DNA from: Chloroflexota bacterium
GTDB taxonomy: Bacteria > Chloroflexota > Anaerolineae > Anaerolineales > Villigracilaceae
Assembly: GCA_013112685.1 (NCBI GenBank)
Contig: JABFGC010000002.1
Coordinates: 2,366,902-2,430,901, forward strand
Direction of reading: 5' to 3'
DNA: 64,000 nt
Part shown: in pieces, positions 16,769-25,480 of the stretch
How positions within the stretch are numbered: the first letter of the stretch is position 1
Layout of the letters: each line of letters begins with the position of its first letter
Notes under the pieces: model-generated
Databases searched by the model: none
The model's input: only the letters and a program-made list of their open reading frames with translations
What the model was told of the DNA's origin: nothing
Program-made: the position numbers and the translations under genes

Positions 16769-18277
16769 ATGAAAGCATCCTTCCGATCTGCATTGACCGT
16801 ACTGCTTGCCTTGCTGGTTACGTCCTGCGGCGCTTCGGCTTCCGCCTCTTCACAAGAGCAAGCGCCCCTGCCGTTCGTCCTGATCACGTCCGCGCCCAGC
16901 TCCACGCCAACCCCCACGCCGTTTCAGCCGTCGCTTTTTACCCCGACACTGCCATCGCTTTATTCTTTTGACTCGGTCTCCGCGCCGCAGTTGATCCTGC
17001 CCTCCGAGACTCCCTCCCCGACGCCCACGCTTCAATCCTCGCCGACAGCGACAGCCCCCATCGAGCAACTCTTCCCGACGCAGGCGGCGCCCCCGCCCGA
17101 ATCGCCCGGCGTCAGCCCCACTCCCCTCCCGCTACTCACAGATAATGAAACCATCAACTTTCTGCTCATCGGCTCCGATCGCCGTCCCACCGGCACATCG
17201 CACCGCACCGACACCCTGCTGATCGCCGTCGTCTGGTACAAGGAGGGACAGGTCTCCCTCATCTCCATCCCGCGCGACTTGTGGATTTACATTCCCACCG
17301 TCGGGATGCGGCGCATCAATACCGCCTTTCAAAGCGGGGAATCGGGCGGGTATCCCGGCGGCGGGGCGGGCTTGCTGAAGGATACGATCCTGCAAAATCT
17401 CGGCATCCGCATTGACCATACCGCCATGGTGGAGTTCGACGGCTTCCGTCGCATCGTGGATACTCTCGGCGGGATTGACGTGCCAGTCGCCTGTTCCTAC
17501 ACCGACTGGCGCTTGATCCATCCCTCCTACGACCCGAACAACGAAAACAACTGGTGGCTGTACACGGTCGGTCCCGGTCAGGTGCACATGGACGGCGACC
17601 TTGCCCTGTGGTATGCGCGCTCGCGCTCCAAGTCCAACGACTTCGACCGCGGACGCCGCCAGCAGGAGGTGATTCGCACGCTCTTCCAAAAAGCCCTGCA
17701 AACGGATTCCTTCAGCAAAATCCCCCAGCTTTACAACGACCTCGCCAGCACGGTCATCACCGACCTCACGCTGGGGGATATGCTAAGCATGGCTCCCTAC
17801 GCCGTCAATTTCACCAACGCCAACATCCGCAGTTACTACATCCGCCCGCCCTACGTCCAGGGGTGGATGACGCCCGGCGGCGCGTCTGTGCTCCTCCCGC
17901 AGGAAGATGCGCTGCGTCAATTGATGCTCGAAGCCACAACCCTTTCCCCGTACGCGGCGGTGCGCGAGACCATCACCGTGGAAGTGCAGAACGGCGCCCC
18001 CTTCGAGACAATGGAATCCCTCGCCGCCTCGCGCTTGAATTACGCCGGTTACCAGACCGTCACCGGTCCCGCCGACCGGCGCGACTACGCCAACTCCGTG
18101 CTGGTGGATTTCACAACGGGGCAGGACGCCAACGAGCGCCAGACCATCATCAACGTGCTTGGAATCTACTCCACCAATGTGATCTCCCTCCCAGACCCGA
18201 ACAGCGCGGCGCAATACCGCGTCATCCTCGGCGCGGAGTACCAACCCTGCTTCCAGCCGCAGGATTTATCGCATTAG
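16769..18277 (+). CDS. LytR-CpsA-Psr (LCP) family glycopolymer transferase, lipoprotein
   Basis: 502 residues from ATG 16769; the upstream in-frame start at 16652 lies in a repeat and would mask the signal peptide. The lipobox is VTSC (residues 17-20), followed by a ~110-residue Ser/Thr/Pro linker. The LCP core (about 135-340) shows NFLLIGSDRR, HRTDTLLIAV, SIPRDLW, GMRRINTAF, GGIDVPV and AHMDGDLALWYARSR-like DGDLALWYARSR, matching the polyprenyl-phosphate-binding arginines and aspartates. A LytR_C domain (VEVQNGAPF) closes the protein. LCP enzymes attach undecaprenyl-linked glycopolymers to peptidoglycan or proteins on the cell surface. Confidence 0.9.
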   Translation: MKASFRSALTVLLALLVTSCGASASASSQEQAPLPFVLITSAPSSTPTPTPFQPSLFTPTLPSLYSFDSVSAPQLILPSETPSPTPTLQSSPTATAPIEQLFPTQAAPPPESPGVSPTPLPLLTDNETINFLLIGSDRRPTGTSHRTDTLLIAVVWYKEGQVSLISIPRDLWIYIPTVGMRRINTAFQSGESGGYPGGGAGLLKDTILQNLGIRIDHTAMVEFDGFRRIVDTLGGIDVPVACSYTDWRLIHPSYDPNNENNWWLYTVGPGQVHMDGDLALWYARSRSKSNDFDRGRRQQEVIRTLFQKALQTDSFSKIPQLYNDLASTVITDLTLGDMLSMAPYAVNFTNANIRSYYIRPPYVQGWMTPGGASVLLPQEDALRQLMLEATTLSPYAAVRETITVEVQNGAPFETMESLAASRLNYAGYQTVTGPADRRDYANSVLVDFTTGQDANERQTIINVLGIYSTNVISLPDPNSAAQYRVILGAEYQPCFQPQDLSH

Positions 18278-18280
18278 AAC

Positions 18281-19717
18281 TCAACTCCCCATCACGCTCA
18301 ACAAAATCCCCGGCGTGACGTACGCTTCGATCAGGGCGGCAACCGCCAGCAGCGGCACGACCAGACCGACGAAAATCTTCGCCCAGTCCGCCATCAGCTC
18401 CAGGATCACCTCGCCCATGGATTTGCCCGTCTGCGGCGTGACGATGGCGGCGCCGATGTACAGCACTACCGCGCTCCCGATCATCAGCGCGGGAATCTCG
18501 AAGACGCCGTGCGGCGCAACCCCCGCCAGGAAGACCAGCGGTAACGACTGCACGCCGAGCAGTTCGAACACGGCATACAAGCCGCCGATGAGCGCGATGT
18601 TGATCATGTAGATCAGGATTCCCAGCACGCTGAACGAGAACATCCCGGCGACGAAAATGAACGCCACCGCGCGGGTGTTGTTCAGGAATAGGAAGGACGG
18701 ATTGAGATGCCCGCGCAGGCTAGAAAGGTCGGGGAGTTCCCCCAGGTTTTCCTCCAGTTTGGCGCGGTCTTCTGCCGAGGCATGGGAAATTGCATCCGCC
18801 ACGTTGTCCTTCACCCAGCTATAACTCATCCACAAACTCACCCCGGCGATGAGGAGCATAAACAGCATGGCGGGGGCAATCCGGCGCAGGGACGCGCCCA
18901 GTACCCTCCCATACCAATCCCGCACCGAGCGCGCCCCGCCGATGAAGTTGAGCCAGAAAGTCTTCAGCATCCAGCGGAAGTTGAGCGTATCAATCTCGCG
19001 CCCGAGCAGATACTCGCGCTGGAAGTGCGCAATCCCCACGCGGATCAACAGCAGGGCGATGATCAACACGCCGGTCACAGCCAGCCAGAGCACCTGTTCG
19101 TTCCCCCAAAACAGCATCACCGCCTCGCCCTGCATCAGGATCGCCACCGGAATCACGATGAACGAAGCCAGCAGGTTCGCCGCCTTCACCGAAGTGGACT
19201 GCACCGAAATGACGATCGCCGCGCTGACCATCAGCACCGCATGAGCCGTCGTCAGCAGGAACAACTGCAACATCACCGCGGGCGGCGGAAAGTTCAGCCC
19301 CTGCTGCGCGATCAAAATCAGGTACAAGCCGATGGAAAGATAACTCGCAATCAGCGGCGTGGCTACGCCCACCAGCAGTTTCCCAAAATACAACTGCCAG
19401 TCGTCGAAGGGCGCGCTGAGCAGCGGCTCGATGGTTCCGCGTTCCTTCTCGCCCACGAACGATTCCAGCGCCACCACCAGCGAAACCGTGATGGGGAAGA
19501 ATCCGATGATCATGATCGAGAACGGCACGAGCCGGTCGAGGATCAAATTGGCGTCGAACTGGTTCAGGAAGTCCACCGCCTGTTTTGCAAACTCGTTCAT
19601 CAGGAACGGGAACGACAGCGTCAGGATCACCATCGGCATCAGCACGCGCCAGTCGCGGAACTGGTCGCGCAGTTCGCGCCGCGCTACAAGCATCACGGGT
19701 CGTAATTTATTGAACAT
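18281..19717 (-). CDS. ABC-2 type permease fused to a SpoIIM-like domain
   Basis: 478 residues. The first ~250 form an ABC-2 exporter permease (RRELRDQFRDWR start, the EKERGTIEPLLSAP motif, about six helices). Residues 300-470 read as a SpoIIM/DUF95-like domain (FLFLNNTRAVAF, APHGVFEIPALMIG), normally a separate membrane protein often found beside ABC transporters. The ATP-binding partner is encoded just upstream, and the two genes overlap by 11 bases. Together they probably form an exporter of unknown substrate. The fusion is in frame with no sign of an indel. Confidence 0.85.
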   Translation of the reverse strand: MFNKLRPVMLVARRELRDQFRDWRVLMPMVILTLSFPFLMNEFAKQAVDFLNQFDANLILDRLVPFSIMIIGFFPITVSLVVALESFVGEKERGTIEPLLSAPFDDWQLYFGKLLVGVATPLIASYLSIGLYLILIAQQGLNFPPPAVMLQLFLLTTAHAVLMVSAAIVISVQSTSVKAANLLASFIVIPVAILMQGEAVMLFWGNEQVLWLAVTGVLIIALLLIRVGIAHFQREYLLGREIDTLNFRWMLKTFWLNFIGGARSVRDWYGRVLGASLRRIAPAMLFMLLIAGVSLWMSYSWVKDNVADAISHASAEDRAKLEENLGELPDLSSLRGHLNPSFLFLNNTRAVAFIFVAGMFSFSVLGILIYMINIALIGGLYAVFELLGVQSLPLVFLAGVAPHGVFEIPALMIGSAVVLYIGAAIVTPQTGKSMGEVILELMADWAKIFVGLVVPLLAVAALIEAYVTPGILLSVMGS

Positions 19718-20637
19718 ACTCGCGTCCTTTTGTTTCCGCCATCACCTTCAAATACACCTGCTCGAGCGTGCGAGCCTCCTCCTGAAACGCCATGACGGGA
19801 GCGCCCGACAGCAGTTTGAGAATCTGCGGATTCAACTCCTGCGGCGCCTCCACCCGGGCCCTTCAAACTGGTCGGCGTTTCAGCGAGTTTTTCCACGCCT
19901 TTGGGCAGTTCCAACCCGCCCGCGTTCCATGCTTCGGCAAAGCGGATCTCGTACTCCGGCGCGCCCAGCACGCTACGCTTCAACTCGTCCAGCGTGCCCT
20001 GCACCAAAATCCTTCCGCGGTAGATGATGGCGATTTTGTCTGCCAGCGCCTCCACTTCGGTGAGGTTGTGCGAGCAGATGACAATCGTCCGGCTGGAAGA
20101 CCTGAGCCGCGCAATCTCGTCCCGCACCAGCCGCGCGGACTCCGGGTCCATCGCGGAGGTGGGTTCATCCAAAAGCAGCACGCCCGGCTCGTGGATCATC
20201 GCGCGCGCCAACGCCAGTTTCTGGCGCATCCCTTTTGAGTATTCGCCGATGCGGCGCTTCGCCGCCTCAGCCAGCCCGAAATATTCGAGCAGGTTTTCAC
20301 TGCGCGCCTTTCTGGCGGCAGGCGCAAGGCTGTAAACCTGACCGAAGAAATCGAGATATTCGACCGCGGTCATGCGCATGTACAAGCCGTGCTGTTCGGT
20401 CAACACCCCCACCGAAGCGCGGACATCGTGCCCGTTTTTGACCACGTCATACCCGGCGACGCGCGCCCAGCCCCGTGAAGGATGCAGTAACGCTGTCAAC
20501 ATACGAACGGTGGTCGTTTTTCCGGCGCCATTCTGACCCAGCAGCGCCAGAATCTGACCGGGCTGTACGGAGAGGTCGACTCCATCCACCGCCAAAAAAT
20601 CGTGAAATTGTTTGCTTAGATCCTGGGTTTCGATCAT
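19707..20637 (-). CDS. ABC transporter ATP-binding protein (frameshifted near C-terminus)
   Basis: An ABC ATPase with Walker A GQNGAGKTTT, the signature YSKGMRQK, Walker B LLLDEP and the switch His in ICSHNLTE. Near 19857 (inside GGGCCCGGG) the frame changes. In the other frame the tail continues RVEAPQELNPQIL and ends at TAA 19707, overlapping the permease start; the open frame as sequenced ends at 19693 with a low-complexity tail. One extra C explains it. Energises the ABC-2/SpoIIM permease encoded next to it. Confidence 0.88.
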
Positions 20638-20713
20638 GGGATTTCCTTTATGGTAAAGAAACGGACACTTCTCATTTTATTACCCGCCGCCATCCGCCCC
20701 CTTCACAAAATCC

Positions 20714-21511
20714 TTACAGTTCCCGCGCCGGGCGATGACGCCAAAACAGGGCAGCCGCCGCAACGACGAAAAGCGCGCCAAAGAACGCCTGGTTGACGTT
20801 CAGCCCGCCGACCAGCGCCACGTCGAGCCGGAGAAATTCGAGCAGGAAACGAACGGTGGAATAGAACACAAGATAGGCGAAGAACACATCGCCCGGCTGG
20901 AGTTTCTCCGCGAACCGGCGGGCAAGCCAAAGCAGGATGACCATGTTCGCCAGGTTCAACAGCGCTTCGTAGGCAAACAGCGGATGGTAGAACTCCACCG
21001 CTTCATAGCCGGGCAGCCGGTTGGGAGGCCGGATGAAGATTCCCCAGGGCAGGTTCGTCGGCAGACCGTATAGTTCCTGGTTGAAGTAATTGCCCACGCG
21101 CCCAACCGCCTGGGCGAGCGCAATACCGGGCGCAATGGAATCGGTCAGTTCCCAAAACGGAAGTTCGTATTTGCGGGAGAAATACACAAGCACGAGTATC
21201 CCCGCCAGCAGCGCGCCCGCCAATCCATAGCCGCCGATCCAGAAGGCGAGCATATCCAACGGGTTGGAAAGATAATGCCGGGTGGTCAGACCCAACTGAA
21301 CCGAGGAAAGAGGCGGGGTGAAGATGTGCCACAGCCGCGCGCCGATCAACCCCCAAACCAGCAAAGGCATGAAGAGGTAGTAGACAACCTCCGGGTCCAG
21401 TTTGCGGCGGTTTGCTTCGAGGGCGAAAAGCAGCGCGCCGAGGGCGATCCCAAGCGCAAGCAGAATCCCGTTCCAACGCAGGAATAACGGACAGAAGGAA
21501 ACGCCCTCCAT
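20714..21511 (-). CDS. lgt: Prolipoprotein diacylglyceryl transferase
   Basis: 265 residues from ATG 21511, which overlaps the stop of the preceding phosphatidyltransferase gene by one base; the longer start at 21625 lies inside that gene. Seven hydrophobic helices and the Lgt signature GRVGNYFNQELYG are present, with the later HPLFAYEA segment. It transfers diacylglycerol from phosphatidylglycerol to the lipobox cysteine of prelipoproteins. It is coupled to a CDP-alcohol phosphatidyltransferase that may supply the lipid donor. Two lspA genes are elsewhere in this window. Confidence 0.92.
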   Translation of the reverse strand: MEGVSFCPLFLRWNGILLALGIALGALLFALEANRRKLDPEVVYYLFMPLLVWGLIGARLWHIFTPPLSSVQLGLTTRHYLSNPLDMLAFWIGGYGLAGALLAGILVLVYFSRKYELPFWELTDSIAPGIALAQAVGRVGNYFNQELYGLPTNLPWGIFIRPPNRLPGYEAVEFYHPLFAYEALLNLANMVILLWLARRFAEKLQPGDVFFAYLVFYSTVRFLLEFLRLDVALVGGLNVNQAFFGALFVVAAAALFWRHRPAREL

Positions 21512-22147
21512 CAGGATGCCGTCTCTCGTTTCTCGCGTTCCAGCCTCATGCGTTCGTGCCCCTGCGCGCGGACGTGCAAAATGCGCTGGTAGGCGGTGAT
21601 GTTTGCCAGCGCGGCAATGATGCACACCGCGAGGAACGGCTGGTTGAAAACGAGCAGGGGAATCAAAACCAGATAGCGTTCGACGCGCGTGAGGATGCCG
21701 ACCTTTGCAGTGAAGCCCAAGCCCTCGGCGCGCGCCTTGACGTACGAGACCAGCACCGAACCCGCCGCGGCGACGAACGCCATCATCACGCCGAGCGGAT
21801 CGTTGGCGGAGAGGAAATAATACAGAAGCCCGCCGAAGGTGACGAGCTCGGCATAGCGGTCGCTGACGGAATCAACGAAGCCGCCAAAGTCGCTGGGTTC
21901 GCCGCGCAGACGCGCCATCGTTCCGTCGAAGGCATCCACCAAAACAGACGCCAGCAGGATGAACGCGCCCGTCGTCATGTGCCCTTGCGAAATGACGTAC
22001 GCGCCGATGGTTGTGCCAGCCAGCCCCAGCAGCGTGATGCTGTTGGGCGTCAAGCCAAGCCGGTTCAGGAATGCGCCGATGGGGGCCCAGAATGCCCTTG
22101 AAAATCGTGCGAAGTCTGTCTGTGAAGGTAGGTTTGGGGTTCATCAA
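21511..22147 (-). CDS. CDP-alcohol phosphatidyltransferase (frameshifted)
   Basis: A phospholipid synthase of about 211 residues. The catalytic motif D-x2-D-G-x2-A-R-x8-G-x3-D-x3-D is intact in DAFDGTMARLRGEPSDFGGF-VDSVSD, and several helices follow. The first ~22 residues (MNPKPTFTDRLRTIFKGILG) are in another frame; one extra C in the GGGCCCCC run at 22081-22090 separates the parts. It could make phosphatidylglycerophosphate or phosphatidylinositol-phosphate. The exact alcohol cannot be read from the motif. It is coupled to lgt. Confidence 0.85.
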
Positions 22148-22225
22148 TTTCGATTTTCGATTTACGATTTGGGGTTTTTGCAGCGCGGTATGGATGCGGC
22201 ATCGCGCACATCACGAAACGAATCC

Positions 22226-24483
22226 TCACTCTTCATCCCCAGTTCCGGGAATTTCGTCATCCTCGCCGATGAGCACTTCGCGCTCCTTGCCGCCACCCTG
22301 CGACGGGACCGACCACGCCCATCTCTTCGGAACCGGTCGAGCAAACGAGCCGCGCGCGGATAGCCGATTCGCAAGCGGCGCTGCAGCATGGACGCCGAGG
22401 CGCGCTGCTGCTGGCGGACGATGGCAACCGCCTGCTCGACCAATCCGTCGTCTTCATCCTCGCCGGGCTCCTGCAATAATTTCTCCCAGGGCGGAGCCTC
22501 AATCTTCGTCGTCTCGGTGACTTTCTGCCAGTGGGCGATGATGCGTTCGATTTCCATGTCGGTGATGAGCGCGCCCTGCGCGCGGATGGGGCCGCCTACT
22601 TCCGGGTTGAGGAAGAGCATGTCACCGCGCCCCAGCAGGGACTCCGCCCCGGTGTAATCCAAAATCACGCGGCTGTCTATGCCCGAAGCAACGGCAAACG
22701 CCAGACGCGCCGGGAAGTTGGCTTTGATGAGACCCGTCACCACATCGGTGGAGGGGCGCTGGGTGGCGACCACAAGATGAATACCGGTGGCGCGCGCCAT
22801 CTGCGCCAGGCGTACAAGGTTGTGTTCGGTCTGGCCCGGGGCAGACATCATCAGATCCGCCAGTTCGTCAACCATGACCACGATGCGCGGCAGGGGCTGT
22901 CCGCTGGCGGAGCGCGCCATTTTTTTGTTGTAGGAATTTACGTCGCGGGTGTGGGCGGATTCGAGCAGGCGATAGCGGTGCTCCATCTCCACCACCACCC
23001 AACGCAAAACGCCCATGATGCGGTTCAGGTCGGTCTCCACCTTGCCGTACAGATGAGGCAGCCCATTGAAGCGGATCAACTCCACCATCTTCGAGTCGAT
23101 CATCACCATGCGCAGCTCTTCCGGGGTGTTATTCATGGCAAGGCACGCCGCAATGGCAGTGATGCAGACCGACTTCCCGGAGCCGGTCGCGCCGGCAATC
23201 AAAAGATGGGGCATGCGCGCCGGGTCTGCCACGAGCGGGTTGCCCGAAACGTCGCGCCCAAGCGCAATGGCGAGCGGAGCGCCCACCTTGTAGAATACAT
23301 CCGACTCAAGCAGGGTTTTCATGCGGACAACCGAACTGTGCGTATTGGGGACTTCGACGCCGACGTACGGTTTACCCGGAACCGGCGCTTCGATCCTCAG
23401 ACGTTGAGCGGAGAGCGCCAGCGCGAGGTCTTTCTCCGGGCGGCGATCTGCGCCACGCGGACTTTCATCTGCTGCACGTCTTCTTCATCGGTGCCCGGCT
23501 TTTTGATGAACCCCGGCTGGACGGCAAACTGCGTCACGGCGGGACCCCACGCGGTAGCCGATGACGGTGGCGGGGATGCCGAATTCCGAGAGCGTTTTCA
23601 TGATCAAGCCCGCGGTCTGGTTGATGGTGCGTTCGTCGGCGCGGGCGGCGGAATCGCCGAGCAGGATGGACAAGGGCGGCAGGTCGTCGGCGCGGGGCGG
23701 CGGCTTGAGAGTCTTTTCCTCTTTTTTCGCGGCGGGCTTCAACGAGGTGCGAAACTCCGGCGGGATGGCAGGCGCTTTCTTCCGCGGCGCAGACTTCGGC
23801 TTTTGGGTTTCCTCAACATGAGCCTCGGCAGGCGTTGGAGAAGCGACGGCTTGCGGATGCGCTTCCCCGGCAAGTTGCATCAGCCAGACCTCCAGCCTTG
23901 TCCAGCCGCCGAATGCGGTGATTGCCGCCAGAAGCCACAAAACCAGGAGAATGAGCGTGCCGAGAATGACCCCCGCAACGCGCCACAACAAGGCAGCCAG
24001 CCCCCAGCCAATCGTGCCGCCGTACCAACCCGCTTCCGGCGCGAGGAGGTCGTTGCCCCCAAAAACAGCGAACAGCCCCAAGGTCAAGAGAGAGGCGACC
24101 TCAAAGGGAATGACGCGCCCCCACCTCGTCCCGCCTCGTTCGCGCCGGACGAGCGCATATCCCAAATATCCGATGCCGAGGACGATGAAGAGGCTGCCAA
24201 GCCCGAACCAGTTCCTGAGCAGGCGGGTCAAAGGGACGAGCACCAGTCCACCGACAAGGCTGTTGCTGGGAATATCGCCGCCGCTCGCCAGTTGGGTGAA
24301 GATGGATTCGAGGATGGCGAACAACATCATCGCCGCAAAGGCAATCAACGCCACGCCCAGTCCGTCCCGCACGAAGCGCCCAAACTGCGTGTTGAAATGC
24401 GCCAGCCTTTCGAGCCAGTCGCTCTGGTAGGGGGCGCCTTCGTGTTTGTATTTCCTTTTACCTGCGGGTGGGGTTTGCGGCAT
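22226..24483 (-). CDS. ftsK: FtsK/SpoIIIE DNA translocase (several frameshifts)
   Basis: The N-terminal part (24483 to about 23546) has four transmembrane helices and a Pro/Lys linker. The motor follows with GATGSGKS Walker A, VVMVDELADLMM Walker B, ATQRPSTDVVTGLIK, and a winged-helix gamma domain (ASASMLQRRLRIGYPRAARL). At least four single-base indels break it: near 23546 (GGGACCCC), near 23438, and two at about 22312-22332. With them repaired the frame runs through VGPAVTQFAVQPGF and KDLALALSAQ and stops at TGA 22226. FtsK pumps chromosomal DNA through the septum and coordinates dimer resolution. Total length would be ~750 residues, normal for a short FtsK. Confidence 0.9.
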
Positions 24484-24489
24484 CGGACT

Positions 24490-25455
24490 CTATTCGAATT
24501 TCATGCTGAAACCCATGCGTTGGTGCGGGGCATCCAAATGCAGGACTTTCACCTGGATCGCATCGCCCTCGTGCAAAAATTCCTTCAGGGGTTTGCCTTC
24601 CGCCTGCGGGATTTCAGAGACGTGAATCAAGCCCTCCACGCCGTATCCATCCAGCCGTGCGAACGCGCCATAAGAAAGCACGCTGGTGATAGTGGCGGGT
24701 TTGACCGAGCCGATCGGGAAATCGGTCTCCGCGTTCAACCAGGGGTTGGACTGCAAGCGTTTGATGCTCAGGGCGACCCGGCAACGTTCGGGCGCAAGGT
24801 CGAGCACCTGCACGTCAATCGTACTGCCCAGGCTGACCAGTTGCGCGGGATGCGAGACCCGTCCCCAGGAAATTTCGGAGATGTGGATCAACCCTTCCAC
24901 ACCGCCGAGGTCAACGAACACGCCGAAGTCGGTGATGTTGGTGACCATGCCCTTCGCCTTCTGCCCGGCGTGAAGCGAGTGGAACAACTCCGCGCGCCTG
25001 CCCGGCTCCGATTGCGCAGCGCGTTCCGAAAAGACCACGCGCCCGTCCTCCGGCACACATTCGATGACCTTCAGGCGCAGTTTGCGCCCCACATACGGCG
25101 CGAGGTCGTGATTGCGGTCAATGGCTTCGACCCGCCCGGAAAGGTCCACCAAATGCGAAAACGGGACAAAACCATGGATGCCCTCTCCTTCCACAAGCAA
25201 ACCGCCGCGGTTGTGTCCCGTAACTGTCAGATCAATGATGCCGTCGCTCATGTACAAGTCCTTGACCTGAGTCCAATCCACGACCGGTTTCTTCTCCGCC
25301 GATTCCGGTTTCGCCTCCTGCCTGACCTCGGGCTTTGACTCCGCATAGCGGGGAGCGGGCTGTGAGAAGCGGCTCTCCTCTGCCAATACGGAAGCCCACC
25401 AGCCGTCGTCAATCGCAGGCATAGGGTTCTCGTTCTTCCATTTTCCACCAGCCAT
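24490..25455 (-). CDS. S1 RNA-binding domain protein (RpsA-like, three S1 domains)
   Basis: 321 residues with three S1-like domains (about 70-145, 160-230, 245-321). The second is the clearest (GMVTNITDFGVFVDLGGVEG, LIHISEIS), and the third ends VKVLHLDAPHQRMGFSMKFE. The first ~65 residues are polar and probably disordered. Proteins of this shape are short homologues of ribosomal protein S1 or translation-associated RNA binders. Six bases separate it from ftsK, so the two may be cotranscribed. With only three domains it is not a typical six-domain RpsA. Confidence 0.82.
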   Translation of the reverse strand: MAGGKWKNENPMPAIDDGWWASVLAEESRFSQPAPRYAESKPEVRQEAKPESAEKKPVVDWTQVKDLYMSDGIIDLTVTGHNRGGLLVEGEGIHGFVPFSHLVDLSGRVEAIDRNHDLAPYVGRKLRLKVIECVPEDGRVVFSERAAQSEPGRRAELFHSLHAGQKAKGMVTNITDFGVFVDLGGVEGLIHISEISWGRVSHPAQLVSLGSTIDVQVLDLAPERCRVALSIKRLQSNPWLNAETDFPIGSVKPATITSVLSYGAFARLDGYGVEGLIHVSEIPQAEGKPLKEFLHEGDAIQVKVLHLDAPHQRMGFSMKFE

Positions 25456-25480
25456 AATTCGCTCCTTGTCAGTTCATCTA

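Noticed and set aside
18707..19705. 332-codon plus-strand frame opposite the ABC-2/SpoIIM gene
   Set aside because: Arg/Gln/His-rich, with no fold; the minus strand has clear permease helices.
22149..22185. ATTTTCGATTTACGATTT-like AT-rich run upstream of ftsK's stop
   Set aside because: Looks like a short low-complexity stretch; single copy in the window and no structure, so no claim made.
22531..25338. 935-codon plus-strand open frame opposite ftsK and the S1 gene
   Set aside because: It mirrors the codon pattern of the real minus-strand genes, has no recognisable domain, and the minus strand carries ftsK motifs (Walker A, gamma domain) and S1 signatures.
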